64,000 nucleotides of DNA from assembly GCA_963668535.1 (NCBI GenBank), contig OY764867.1:558001-622000 (forward strand), written 5' to 3'. Under the pieces are notes generated by a model that saw nothing but the letters and a program-made list of their open reading frames with translations, was not told the origin of the DNA and ran no database searches. The position numbers and the translations under genes are program-made. This DNA comes from F22 sp963668535. GTDB lineage: Bacteria; Bacteroidota; Bacteroidia; Bacteroidales; Bacteroidaceae. This document shows, in pieces, positions 9,009 to 18,612 of the stretch (positions are counted from its first letter, which is position 1; each line of letters starts with the position of its first letter).

Positions 9009-9040
9009 CAAAGGTAATATCTTTTAGCGATTTGACCAAA
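9009..9040 (-). promoter_or_regulatory. Promoter for the fur-purA-protease unit
   Basis: TTTG (9037-9040), exactly 20 bases, TACCTTTG (9009-9016) on the minus strand, 13 bases before the fur ATG. Full consensus, with a very short leader. Confidence 0.75.
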
Positions 9041-9087
9041 AGACTACCTATATTTGTAAATTCGTTTTTATACCTTAACTTTTACAT

Positions 9088-9774
9088 CTATTCATAAGCT
9101 GAAGCTTCCCATTCTACTTGACGAATCAATTGGCGCGCATATTCCGTATCTATAGCCTTATATTGATCTACTAAACGGCACACTCGGAAAGCATGGTTTT
9201 CACTATGCTGCATAAACCGTTTAATGGCTTCTACAGCTACATGGCGTACATTATATTGCTCATCAAAAGCAGCTACTATTGCTTGATCTAGAAATTCACC
9301 AGCAACTCTATCTTCCATGTCACCCTTTTTACTCAAGAGACGAGTAATCAACAAATAGGCACATACTTGAAAGAACTCTTCTTCACGTGCCAACCACTGA
9401 AAAGCTAGTTGTGGGGCGTAATCCATATATTGTAATAAGTGCATCACCAAGTTCTCAGCAATCTCCAAATACTTTATATCTTCCACCCAAATTTCAGCAA
9501 TTTCGGGATAAAAACTTTCTTGTGGCTGCAACAAAGTTGCCATTATTTTACACTCGCGAATATCTTCTTTCCAAAGTGCTTGCGCTAGCTTGTGTTCTGG
9601 TTGAAAAAACGAAGCGACATATTTGATTCGTGGTAATTCTACGCCAAAAATAATGCGATAATTTAACCCTTTATCTCTCATGCTTTGAGAGACCACCCCA
9701 TTCATACTCAAACGCAAACGCTTTTTGATTTCACGCAATTGGTCTTGCAATTGCTCATCATTTGGTGCTATCAT
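9088..9774 (-). CDS. AlkD-like DNA alkylation repair protein
   Basis: The 228-residue, all-helical product resembles the Bacteroidota branch of the DNA alkylation repair (AlkD/HEAT-like) family. Seen: LREIKKRLRLSMNGVVSQSMR at the start, then FGVELPRIKYVASFFQPEH, ALWKEDIRECKIMATLLQP (equivalent to the ALW..dxRExxxLA region of AlkD), and a run of helical repeats to the end. AlkD proteins remove alkylated bases without flipping them; whether this shortened branch is catalytic is unknown. The start codon lies 18 bases after the DPP III stop on the same strand, so the two are co-transcribed. Family assignment is from memory of the sequence pattern, moderately sure. Confidence 0.7.
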   Translation of the reverse strand: MIAPNDEQLQDQLREIKKRLRLSMNGVVSQSMRDKGLNYRIIFGVELPRIKYVASFFQPEHKLAQALWKEDIRECKIMATLLQPQESFYPEIAEIWVEDIKYLEIAENLVMHLLQYMDYAPQLAFQWLAREEEFFQVCAYLLITRLLSKKGDMEDRVAGEFLDQAIVAAFDEQYNVRHVAVEAIKRFMQHSENHAFRVCRLVDQYKAIDTEYARQLIRQVEWEASAYE

Positions 9775-9792
9775 CTTGTTTATCTTAATTTC

Positions 9793-11766
9793 TTATTTTT
9801 CTTCTCGAAGTAAAGTGCCATAACCATCATTCAAGAAACCATATTGTTGACTATATCGCAACATTTGTTCATCGTATTGTTCATCATAGCTAACTGTTAC
9901 ATCCTGTATTGCTCCCTCTTTATCACACACCAATGTGTATTTAGGATTGACAAAACCTTTGTATGGAGCTATATTCAAAGCAGCATACCTATCTAACACC
10001 TCTTTATGTATATCAGCATCAATTTCAACTCCATAGTTTTCAACTAGTTCTCGAGCTGCTTCATAATCTCCACTAGACTTGATATGTTGCACTAAAGCAA
10101 GCAATTCTCCAAAAAGTGTACGTAAAGCCAAATAATCATTCACTTGCACATAAGTCTTATCGTCTTTTTGCACTAGCTCAACAACGTTCTGTTCACGCCC
10201 CTTCTCGTACACCCATTTGGCAATCAGCTGACGATTACGCATATGTGATTCCTCGATGATCGCACCTCGCTGTATACGTACTAATTGAGTCATCAAGCCA
10301 TTCATAATATAAGTGTAATAAGCAGGTTTGTAAGCATCCTCTGTAGGCAACAATCCAAGTTCTACAATTTTCTCATCGGACATAAAATACAATGCAAATA
10401 GGTCGGCTCTAGCTTCCTCTATTGTAGCTCCATGAGCTTTCAAAGCATCTTCACTAACACCTGGTAACAATTTACCAGAACCATGCCCGACACATTCGTG
10501 TAAATCTGTATGTAAATCATCTGTAATTGAGCCATATGCCTCAATGGCCTCCAACATATCATCATCAATCACATATTCCTTTAGAAAGCCATTGTCTTTA
10601 GAGGCATCATGATAAGCCTTGGTTATATTAGCTAGAGTAACGGACTTAGAACCGTGCTTACTACGAATCCAATTGGCATTAGGTAAATTTATACCAATAG
10701 CTGTATGCGGGTATAAATCACCAGCCAATATGGCTGCTGTAATAACTTTTGCACTGACACCTTGTACATTATCTTTCTTGTAATCTGGATTGACTGGACT
10801 GTGATCCTCAAACCACTGTGCATACTGACTGATCGTTTCAGTACGCTTAGTTGCTTCATTATCTTTGAAGTTTACAAGAGACTCCCAACTAGCCTTAATA
10901 CCCAATGGATCTCCATATGTTTCAATAAAGCCATTTATAAAATCAACATGGCTATTTGTATCCTTTACCCAAGCAATACTATATTGATCAAAAACGATCA
11001 AATCACCAGTTTGATAATACTTGATAAGTAGTGAAATAGCCTCTTCCTGCATCTGATTTTCAGCCACATTTTTAGCACGTCCCAACCAATATACTATGCG
11101 AGAAATAGCAGGACTGTAAAGTCCACCTACTTTATATACGACTTCATAAAACTCATTGTTTTTACCGCGACGTAAAATACTATTTAGGCCATAAGACGGA
11201 CACTCATCTTGTCCTGCCTTCATACGACTATAATAAGAAGATGCGGCTTGCTGGTCTATACCATTACCATAGTAGTTACATGCACTTGTCAACACCAAAT
11301 CTTCACCATCTTTCTGGTTCACTTGCTTAGCTGCGACTTCTGACATAAACACATAAGGATACAATTGTTGATACAGATTTTCAACAGTTTGACTACCATA
11401 GATAGGCAATACTTGCAGAGGAGTATTACGCAACATCTTGTTGAAGTCTTGCGGTGTACAATCTATTGACATCTTCTGCATACCATAATGGTGATGAATG
11501 CCACTAGAAAACCAAAGACGACGCAAATAAGTATGCAACGCTTGAAAAGGTTTACTATTTCTATCTCCCTGATAATGTAGGAAAATAGCTTCTAAAGTAC
11601 GACGTAATAATAAATTGAGTTCACCATGTTGATCAAATAATATATCTCGCCCACACAAGGCTGCTTCAGATAAATAATAAATCAACTCTTTTTGCTTTAC
11701 GGGTAAAGCGTCAAATCCTGTGACATTATAGGAAAGGATTTCAATATCTGCAAATCGAATACTCAT
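9793..11766 (-). CDS. Dipeptidyl peptidase III (M49 family)
   Basis: A zinc exopeptidase that releases dipeptides from the N-terminus of short peptides. The 657-residue product has the M49 signature HECVGHGSGKLLPG (zinc His about 423 and 428, catalytic Glu 424; the family consensus is HExxGH) and the second zinc motif EEARADLFALYFMSD. BtDPP III of Bacteroides has a similar HECLGH. There is no obvious signal peptide, so it is probably cytoplasmic, acting on imported or internally produced peptides; pepD and the M3 peptidase in this window would act on related substrates. It is first in a two-gene unit with the AlkD-like protein and has a full promoter at 11807-11838. Confidence 0.95.
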   Translation of the reverse strand: MSIRFADIEILSYNVTGFDALPVKQKELIYYLSEAALCGRDILFDQHGELNLLLRRTLEAIFLHYQGDRNSKPFQALHTYLRRLWFSSGIHHHYGMQKMSIDCTPQDFNKMLRNTPLQVLPIYGSQTVENLYQQLYPYVFMSEVAAKQVNQKDGEDLVLTSACNYYGNGIDQQAASSYYSRMKAGQDECPSYGLNSILRRGKNNEFYEVVYKVGGLYSPAISRIVYWLGRAKNVAENQMQEEAISLLIKYYQTGDLIVFDQYSIAWVKDTNSHVDFINGFIETYGDPLGIKASWESLVNFKDNEATKRTETISQYAQWFEDHSPVNPDYKKDNVQGVSAKVITAAILAGDLYPHTAIGINLPNANWIRSKHGSKSVTLANITKAYHDASKDNGFLKEYVIDDDMLEAIEAYGSITDDLHTDLHECVGHGSGKLLPGVSEDALKAHGATIEEARADLFALYFMSDEKIVELGLLPTEDAYKPAYYTYIMNGLMTQLVRIQRGAIIEESHMRNRQLIAKWVYEKGREQNVVELVQKDDKTYVQVNDYLALRTLFGELLALVQHIKSSGDYEAARELVENYGVEIDADIHKEVLDRYAALNIAPYKGFVNPKYTLVCDKEGAIQDVTVSYDEQYDEQMLRYSQQYGFLNDGYGTLLREEK

Positions 11767-11806
11767 ATAAGGATTTTTATTTTCTTTGTATGTATAAACC
11801 GAACCG

Positions 11807-11838
11807 CAAACTTACTTATTATTTCATAGGTAGCCAAA
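11807..11838 (-). promoter_or_regulatory. Promoter for DPP III
   Basis: TTTG (11835-11838), 20 bases, TAAGTTTG (11807-11814) on the minus strand, about 40 bases before the start codon. Confidence 0.7.
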
Positions 11839-11868
11839 TTGAAAATCATAAAAACGTTCAATAGAGAC

Positions 11869-14800
11869 TTATTTTGAATTCAATAAACGAAGCAACTCTT
11901 GTGGAGTCAATTCGGATGCCATGCTACTTCCATCAAGCAGTGTCTCTGCCATAAAACGCTTTTCTTTATGCATCCCCAAAATCTGTTCTTCGATGGTGTT
12001 TTTTGATATCATACGATACACCGTTACTGGTTTATCTTGTCCAATACGATATGCTCTATCAGTTGCTTGTGACTCAATGGCTGGATTCCACCATGGGTCA
12101 AGATGAATAACAAAATCTGCTGTTGTTAAATTGAGTCCTACTCCACCAGCTTTTAAACTAATCAAAAAGATGCGGGTTTTTCCCTTATTGAATTCATTGA
12201 CCAATTGTGCACGCTGCTTAGCACTAGTTTTCCCATCTAGATATAAATAAGACACTTCCATTTCATCTAGCTTTTTTCTGACTAGACCAAGATGACGAGT
12301 AAATTGACTAAACACCAGAGCAATATGGTCGTTCTGGCACAAACGTTCTATAATCTCCACCAGTCGATTCATCTTTGATGATTCTACTTTAGACTTAGGT
12401 TGTACTAATTGAGGGTGACAAGAAAGTAAACGAAGCTTGTTGATTTCTTGCAAAGCTGTAACCATGCTAAGCACACCATGATCTAATGTCTCCAAAGCAC
12501 GGACACGTACCATCTCGTACAATACACGCTCTTTATCAGAAAGTTCTACGTGAATATCAATTTCTGTCTTTAGTGGCAACTCCTTAGCAACCTGTGATTT
12601 TACACGTCTCAAGATGAAAGGCTGAATCATAAGTTTTAACCGTCCATATTGTGTTTCATTCTTTACAGCATGCACTGATTGTACGAAGGTAGATGTAAAG
12701 TGTTTGTAGCTCCCCAACAAACCAGGAACAGCTATATCAAATAAATTCCAAATTTCTGCAAGATGATTTTGTACAGGGGTACCAGTTAGCAGTAAAGTAA
12801 ACTTGGATTGTAACTGCTTTACTGCTTTGGACATTTTGGAACCACGATTTTTTATGACATGTGCTTCATCCAGTACTAATATATTCCAATCCTTTTGATT
12901 AACACTCTCCCTATTGGTGTGTACAAGTCCATAAGAAGTAATCACCACCTCCCCTGCATCAGCTGCATCTATCATTTTCTCCCGATTTGTCGTCTTATTT
13001 AATAAAGACACGCGAAGAGAAGGTGCAAAATGTTGAATTTCATCTCGCCAATTATATATAACCGAAGAAGGTACCACAATCAAAGAAGGACCATTATGTG
13101 CTTGTGCAAGTAACAAGGTAATCGTTTGCAAAGTTTTACCTAGTCCCATATCATCAGCTAAACAAGCACCTGCCCGCCATTGATACAAACGAGTCAACCA
13201 CTCATATCCCACTTTTTGATAATGACGTAAAGTAGCACATAAACCATCTGGAATGGATGGAGTTATCTCACCAACTTCTACAATACGCTTCAACATCTGT
13301 TTTAGCTGAATGCATTTTGATAAATGCATCCCTGTTTCTTCATAACGCGCTAATACTGGGGCTGAAAATGTAGATATAATTTTTTTACTTCCTTTATTTT
13401 GTAAGAGGGCATTCAACGAAAAAAGATGTTCTTTCAATTCATTTGTTATCGAAATAAAAGTGGATTCGTCTAAAGGAATATATTCTTTCTTTTCATTAGT
13501 TTTTATCAAATGAATAAGTTCGTCCAAAGGAAGTACTGTATTCTCCAAATTTAATGAGACTTGTACCTCAAACCATTGTCGTAAACTTTTTGTTTTAATT
13601 GTAACATCAGAATTTCTTATTTGAATAGGGCGACTGATAATTCCACCTCTAGGCCATTCAACAACAATTTTCTGCTTTTCTTTATGCAAGATATCAAGCA
13701 TACCTAAACAAGCTTCATTACTAGGAAGAAAGAAATTAGCTCCATCGATATTATAGCCACCAAACTCCTCAACTCGCTTTGTAATAGTTTCCATCAAACG
13801 AACTTCAGTCTTTAATTGACGTTTAATCAAAATGATTTGATGGTTATGTAATTGAAGACAGACTTCTGGTCCTTTTCCCGGTGCAAATTCCACTTTTCCA
13901 TTCATTGAAGGGCGTACTAATAAATGACATTGATAGCCCTCATTTCTTGGATTGAATTGAGCAACCATATAATTGGAAGCAGCTATTTTTTGAACCAAAT
14001 GGTGCACCTGACGCGTTAATAGAATGTCAGACTCAACTTGTATATCAGACAATTCTTTAATCAACTGTACAATAGCATCATTTACCTCAAGAGGCAAGGG
14101 TTCTAATTGCTTCAGTTGAATAATGGCACTCACCAATTGATCAGGAATTGTACATAATTCTCTTACTCCATCACATGGCTTGTACACATATGTTGTCTGT
14201 CCTTCCACAAGAGCTATAGGTTTATCAAAAACCAATGTTATTCCTGAAATCGTTGTTCGCAACACCTTATCCTCAAAATCCATCTTCCGAACCCCGATAC
14301 GAACAGTAGTCGATTTTACTTCAACCTTTTGTTTAGGTAGATTTGCTTCATACAAAACATTCTTGCCTTTCAGCATCATTAAATAATCAGGATTGCCTTG
14401 TTTAAGATAACTATCTTGAGGGTATTTGGTCATCAGATCAGCAATCTTATTATCCAAAGCAACCATTCCCTCTATTGATTTATCCTCAAATTGTGACAAA
14501 TTAACACGATTACTAGGCGTCCACAACCCATCAGCTTCAATTACACGCTGATATGGAGTAATCATGTGCCTTTCGTTTATACGGTATACTATAGACTTTT
14601 TTTCAATAGTGGAAGTTGCTGAAGAGACCCAAGCCATATCATTGACTTTAGGTATAACCTCTTTTTTTTGCCGTTGTCTACGTGCACGAATACGTTCTAA
14701 GATATCCAGATTCTCTTCGACAACAGGCTTTTTTATTAAGCCAGATTTTAGCATAGTATTTTCATATCTATAGGTGTATGCTGCCCACAATGTATGATTT

Positions 14801-15297
14801 TGATTCATTCCTTGAAACACCGACGATAAACATTCATCTATTTTTTCTCTGGATACTATATCTAAACAACTTAGGTGTTTGACTCCTGTTTTCACTGTTT
14901 GTTTCCAACAATCATCATATTTTAGATATTGATCCATGCTCAAAACGATACTTTGCAAAGCCTCGACATAAGGATATTGATAATCCCATTCTATAGATTC
15001 AAACGTAGTTTTTGTATACTTAAATATATATTCTAAAATAGGTAAACGCACTTCATCTCTTATGTGAACCCATACCATATCATACTCGCGACCAGGATTT
15101 ACAAGGATATTTTTTTGAATACAACAGCATATGTCATAATCAATGGAGAGCCAATTACCCTCAAGCATTTGCTCGAAGTGCAAAGCTCTATCCTTATTCA
15201 TAAGCCGTTTTTGATATATAGTTAGACTTACAAGTTCTGAAATATCTTCACAGCGAAGTTGATTTATAACCGATTCTATTAATCTATATCTTTTCAT
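11869..15297 (-). CDS. Large SNF2/RapA-type helicase-like ATPase
   Basis: A 1142-residue protein whose C-terminal half is a SNF2 ATPase: Walker A in ADDMGLGKTLQ (about residue 710), LIVVPSSVIYNW, VITSYG, the DEAH box VLDEAHVIKNRGSK (about 805), LTGTPVQN, then the helicase-C part with VFSQFTRHL, LYLDGKTSAKQRAQLVNEF, LISLKAGGVGLNLTTAD and QATDRAYRIGQ. SNF2 proteins translocate on double-stranded DNA and remodel protein-DNA complexes. The first 600 or so residues show no motif I know, and no SWIM zinc finger is visible. No restriction or methylase genes surround it, so there is no sign that it belongs to a defence island. It stands alone with its own promoter and ends just before DPP III. Confidence 0.9.
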   Translation of the reverse strand: MKRYRLIESVINQLRCEDISELVSLTIYQKRLMNKDRALHFEQMLEGNWLSIDYDICCCIQKNILVNPGREYDMVWVHIRDEVRLPILEYIFKYTKTTFESIEWDYQYPYVEALQSIVLSMDQYLKYDDCWKQTVKTGVKHLSCLDIVSREKIDECLSSVFQGMNQNHTLWAAYTYRYENTMLKSGLIKKPVVEENLDILERIRARRQRQKKEVIPKVNDMAWVSSATSTIEKKSIVYRINERHMITPYQRVIEADGLWTPSNRVNLSQFEDKSIEGMVALDNKIADLMTKYPQDSYLKQGNPDYLMMLKGKNVLYEANLPKQKVEVKSTTVRIGVRKMDFEDKVLRTTISGITLVFDKPIALVEGQTTYVYKPCDGVRELCTIPDQLVSAIIQLKQLEPLPLEVNDAIVQLIKELSDIQVESDILLTRQVHHLVQKIAASNYMVAQFNPRNEGYQCHLLVRPSMNGKVEFAPGKGPEVCLQLHNHQIILIKRQLKTEVRLMETITKRVEEFGGYNIDGANFFLPSNEACLGMLDILHKEKQKIVVEWPRGGIISRPIQIRNSDVTIKTKSLRQWFEVQVSLNLENTVLPLDELIHLIKTNEKKEYIPLDESTFISITNELKEHLFSLNALLQNKGSKKIISTFSAPVLARYEETGMHLSKCIQLKQMLKRIVEVGEITPSIPDGLCATLRHYQKVGYEWLTRLYQWRAGACLADDMGLGKTLQTITLLLAQAHNGPSLIVVPSSVIYNWRDEIQHFAPSLRVSLLNKTTNREKMIDAADAGEVVITSYGLVHTNRESVNQKDWNILVLDEAHVIKNRGSKMSKAVKQLQSKFTLLLTGTPVQNHLAEIWNLFDIAVPGLLGSYKHFTSTFVQSVHAVKNETQYGRLKLMIQPFILRRVKSQVAKELPLKTEIDIHVELSDKERVLYEMVRVRALETLDHGVLSMVTALQEINKLRLLSCHPQLVQPKSKVESSKMNRLVEIIERLCQNDHIALVFSQFTRHLGLVRKKLDEMEVSYLYLDGKTSAKQRAQLVNEFNKGKTRIFLISLKAGGVGLNLTTADFVIHLDPWWNPAIESQATDRAYRIGQDKPVTVYRMISKNTIEEQILGMHKEKRFMAETLLDGSSMASELTPQELLRLLNSK

Positions 15298-15400
15298 ACC
15301 TTATTTAATACTGTGTACACAGAGATACATATTCTAGAGATACATGCACGAATATCTTCATAACCAAAGACTCTATGCCTATTGAAATATTGAATAACAG

Positions 15401-15430
15401 CAAAGGTAAAAAAAATAGGACCAGCACAAA
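15401..15430 (-). promoter_or_regulatory. Candidate promoter for the SNF2 gene
   Basis: TACCTTTG (15401-15408) preceded by TTTG (15427-15430) with 18 bases between, slightly short; about 100 bases before the start codon on the minus strand. Confidence 0.45.
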
Positions 15431-15506
15431 ATTTATGTGCTATTTTATCCATATTAACTGAAATAATCACTTGAAAAAATACAATTGTATTACAAAATAA
15501 AGATTA

Positions 15507-16688
15507 TCAAAAGTTATCTCTAACACTTTGAGATGTTTGCCTCAAGAAATGACTAATTCCATATTCATATTTCTTCATTTTTGCTTGACGACATGAAGAC
15601 ATGAAGGGGGGAATAGAATCTTTGATAGGACAACGCACCACATAATTCCATTTTCCCTTATTATCGGCATATTTATCAACCCAGGTCAGTTTATACCCTA
15701 CTTGTAATACACGTGTGTGGGTATCATTCTTAATCAAATGCAATTGAAGAATCATACCTCCATCCTTGGGATAATTGCGTTGATTAGACACAAAATTACC
15801 TAAAGAATAAGCCACTAAATGACCTGTTTCAGGATAATATACTACTGGCTGAACGACATGAGGATGCGAACCTATAATAGCATCTACACCATGCTGGAAA
15901 CACCATTGTGCCAACATTTTTTGATTCTTCGAAGGATACTGTTGATATTCATTTCCCCAATGCATTACTAGTATTAAATAATCAAGACTAGGATGCACTC
16001 GACGAGCTTGTTGTATATCTAACGCCATTTGCGTTGTATCTATTCTATTGACAAACACATCACAAGGTGTTGGTATTCCATTAGTCCCGTATGTATAATT
16101 GAGCAGACCGACACGAATTCCATGTTTATCAAGCACTAAAAGGTTATAACGCACTCTGTTTACAATATTACGAAAAGTACCCGTATGTCGTATTCCTACA
16201 GAATCCAACACATTCAACGTACGAATTAATCCTCTCTTACTTCTATCCAAACAATGATTATTGGCCGTAAGTAAAACATCAACTCCTGCATCGACCAAAG
16301 AGCTAGCTAACGCATCGGGAGAAGAAAAAGTGGGATAACCTGTATAAGGTTGCCCCCCAAAAGTGACTTCTAAATTACCGATAGTCCAATCAGCTTCCTT
16401 AAAAAGAGGAATTACATCTTTCCAAACATTATAATAACAATAACGCTTTGTTACTTGATCATAAGCTGATTGTATTTGAGGAGAGTGCCCCATAATATCA
16501 CCTAAGAATAGCAGTTTTACCTCTGGTGCAAACATTTCTTTTAATGGAAAATGGCACTGAATCTTATATTGTAACTTGTCTTCTATACCTATAGTGGAGA
16601 TCCCGACCATAGATATCGTATCCGAAACTGCTGCAGTCATTTTCAGACTTAAGAATACACTTAGAAGTAAAATCAATAATTTTCGCAT
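15507..16688 (-). CDS. CapA-like secreted metallophosphatase-fold protein
   Basis: The 393-residue product belongs to the PGA_cap (CapA) family, which has a calcineurin-like phosphoesterase fold. A signal peptide opens it (MRKLLILLLSVFLSLKMTAA). Metal-site motifs follow: LLFLGDIMGH, TIGNLEVTFGG, LLTANNHCLDRSKRG, LVMHWGNEYQ and IIGSHPHVVQPV, then VAYSLGNFVSNQ. In Bacillus CapA takes part in poly-gamma-glutamate capsule formation, but in Bacteroidota these proteins occur without capB/C, as here, and their role is not known; an enzyme acting on an envelope substrate in the periplasm is likely. It is transcribed divergently from asnB. A pair of overlapping promoters lies just upstream. Confidence 0.85.
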   Translation of the reverse strand: MRKLLILLLSVFLSLKMTAAVSDTISMVGISTIGIEDKLQYKIQCHFPLKEMFAPEVKLLFLGDIMGHSPQIQSAYDQVTKRYCYYNVWKDVIPLFKEADWTIGNLEVTFGGQPYTGYPTFSSPDALASSLVDAGVDVLLTANNHCLDRSKRGLIRTLNVLDSVGIRHTGTFRNIVNRVRYNLLVLDKHGIRVGLLNYTYGTNGIPTPCDVFVNRIDTTQMALDIQQARRVHPSLDYLILVMHWGNEYQQYPSKNQKMLAQWCFQHGVDAIIGSHPHVVQPVVYYPETGHLVAYSLGNFVSNQRNYPKDGGMILQLHLIKNDTHTRVLQVGYKLTWVDKYADNKGKWNYVVRCPIKDSIPPFMSSCRQAKMKKYEYGISHFLRQTSQSVRDNF

Positions 16689-16709
16689 AAGTCATTATAT
16701 TGTAGCAGA

Positions 16710-16760
16710 CAAAGATAAAGAAATTCACCAAAAGTACAATAAACATACAATATGAATCAA
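16710..16760 (-). promoter_or_regulatory. Tandem promoters for the CapA-like gene
   Basis: Two minus-strand boxes: TATCTTTG (16710-16717) with TTG 19 bases upstream (16737-16739), and TACTTTTG (16729-16736) with TTG 21 bases upstream (16758-16760). Confidence 0.5.
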
Positions 16761-16817
16761 TCCGAATATATAAAAGAGCAAAAAGAACAATTTGAGCCTA
16801 TTTTTATATCAAATTGC

Positions 16818-16848
16818 TTTGCTATTACATTTTTAACCCATATATTTG
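16818..16848 (+). promoter_or_regulatory. Promoter for asnB
   Basis: TTTG (16818-16821), 19 bases, TATATTTG (16841-16848), 47 bases before the asnB ATG. Confidence 0.65.
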
Positions 16849-16895
16849 TCACCAGTAAACTCAAGAAACTAACAAAATAACGAATCAGAATTATT

Positions 16896-18560
16896 ATGTG
16901 TGGAATTGTAGCTCTATTTGATCTCCAGCAACCTGGAGAATCTTTAAGAAAAAAAGTTTTAGAAATGTCCAAGCGTATCCGCCACCGTGGCCCAGATTGG
17001 TCTGGTATATACGTAGACAATAACGCAATATTAAGTCACGAACGCTTATCTATCGTTGACCCTGCATCAGGCAGCCAACCTTTTGTGTCTGAAGATGGCA
17101 ATCTTATTTTGGCCGTCAATGGCGAAATATACAACCACCGAGATATCCGTGAACAATACAAGGATAAATATACTTTTCAAACAGGCAGTGATTGCGAAGT
17201 CATCATGGCTTTATACAAAGATAAAGGTGTAGACTTCCTAGATGAACTTTCTGGTATTTATGCATTTGCGTTATATGACAAAGAAAAAGATCTATACTTG
17301 ATAGCTCGTGACCCAATGGGAGTCATTCCATTGTATTGGGGAAAAGATGCGGATGGCACACGCTACTGTGCATCAGAACTAAAAGCTCTAGAGGGGTATT
17401 GTGAAACATATGAACGCTTCCCCCCTGGACACTTATATTGCAACAAAGAAGGTAAGCTACATAAGTGGTATGAGAGAGAGTGGTATAACTACGATGCAGT
17501 AAAATTAAATAAAGCATCATCACAGGACATTCACGATGCTTTGGATGAGGCAGTAGAAAGTCAAATGATGTGTGATGTACCATACGGGGTGCTACTTAGC
17601 GGCGGATTGGACAGTTCAGTTATAAGTGCTTTAGCAAAACGCCACGCTTCTCGTCGTATCGAAAGCAATGGAGAAAAAGACGCTTGGTATCCACAACTCC
17701 ACTCTTTTGCCATCGGTTTAAAAGGATCACCTGATTTAGAAAACTCTCGAAAAGTAGCCGACTTTATTGGCACAATTCATCACGAACTAACATACACTAT
17801 ACAAGAAGGCCTAGATGCAATAAGAGACGTCATTTATTACATAGAAACTTATGATGTGACTACGGTACGTGCAGCAACTCCTATGTATTTGCTAGCTAGA
17901 TATATCAAAAGCATGGGTATTAAAATGGTTTTATCTGGCGAAGGTGCAGATGAGATCTTTGGCGGATATTTATACTTTCACAAGGCACCAGATGCACAAA
18001 GTTTGCACGAAGAAACCGTACGTAAAGTTAGCCGTCTACACTTATACGACTGCTTACGCGCCAACAAGTCTTTAGCAGCTTGGGGAGTAGAAGGACGAGT
18101 ACCTTTCTTACACAAAGAGTTTATGGATGTTGCCATGAGTATCAACCCAGAAGCTAAGATGTGTGGTAAGGGACGTATGGAAAAACATATTGTACGCGAA
18201 GCCTTTGAGTCGCTTCTTCCAGACGAAGTCGCTTGGAGACAAAAAGAACAATTTAGTGATGGTGTTGGATACAGTTGGATTGACACTTTACGTAATCAAG
18301 CCAACGAAATGATTAGTGATGAAATGCTAGCTAATGCAAGTAAAACATTCCCAATTAATCCGCCACTCAACAAGGAAGAATATGTTTATAGAAGCATCTT
18401 CCAAGAACACTTTCCAAGTGATAGCGCAGCTCGCAGTGTACCATCAGTACCTTCAGTAGCTTGCTCAAGCAATGAAGCTTTAGCATGGGACCAGAAATTT
18501 AAAGAAATGAATGAGCCATCAGGACGGGCCGTAGGTGGCGTGCATAAATCTGCTTACTAA
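16896..18560 (+). CDS. asnB: Glutamine-hydrolysing asparagine synthetase B
   Basis: AsnB makes asparagine from aspartate, glutamine and ATP in the cytoplasm. The start MCGIVALFD exposes Cys2, the nucleophile of the class II glutaminase domain, after removal of Met, which fixes the start codon. The glutaminase half (about residues 1-190) has IRHRGPDWSG and VNGEIYNH; the synthetase half has the PP-loop LLSGGLDSSVISAL and SGEGADEIFGGYLYFHKAP. At 554 residues the length matches E. coli AsnB. It stands alone, divergent from the CapA-like gene, and ends at a strong bidirectional terminator shared with umuC. Product asparagine would feed AsnS, encoded at 25811. Confidence 0.97.
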   Translation: MCGIVALFDLQQPGESLRKKVLEMSKRIRHRGPDWSGIYVDNNAILSHERLSIVDPASGSQPFVSEDGNLILAVNGEIYNHRDIREQYKDKYTFQTGSDCEVIMALYKDKGVDFLDELSGIYAFALYDKEKDLYLIARDPMGVIPLYWGKDADGTRYCASELKALEGYCETYERFPPGHLYCNKEGKLHKWYEREWYNYDAVKLNKASSQDIHDALDEAVESQMMCDVPYGVLLSGGLDSSVISALAKRHASRRIESNGEKDAWYPQLHSFAIGLKGSPDLENSRKVADFIGTIHHELTYTIQEGLDAIRDVIYYIETYDVTTVRAATPMYLLARYIKSMGIKMVLSGEGADEIFGGYLYFHKAPDAQSLHEETVRKVSRLHLYDCLRANKSLAAWGVEGRVPFLHKEFMDVAMSINPEAKMCGKGRMEKHIVREAFESLLPDEVAWRQKEQFSDGVGYSWIDTLRNQANEMISDEMLANASKTFPINPPLNKEEYVYRSIFQEHFPSDSAARSVPSVPSVACSSNEALAWDQKFKEMNEPSGRAVGGVHKSAY

Positions 18561-18572
18561 AAGATATATAAG

Positions 18573-18612
18573 AAGAAGTAGCATGTGGTCACAATACCAC
18601 ATGCTACTTCTT
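18573..18612. terminator. Bidirectional terminator asnB / umuC
   Basis: Perfect 17-base stem (18573-18589 with 18596-18612), six-base loop, T-rich on both sides. Its right arm overlaps the last codons of umuC. Confidence 0.85.

Noticed and set aside
11869..15297. SNF2 gene as part of a defence island
   Set aside because: No restriction, methylase, nuclease or phage genes are nearby; neighbours are DPP III and a CapA-like protein.
15478..15491. AATACAATTGTATT palindrome after the CapA-like gene as a terminator
   Set aside because: It leaves no loop and has only A/T-rich pairs, so a stable hairpin is unlikely despite a T run.
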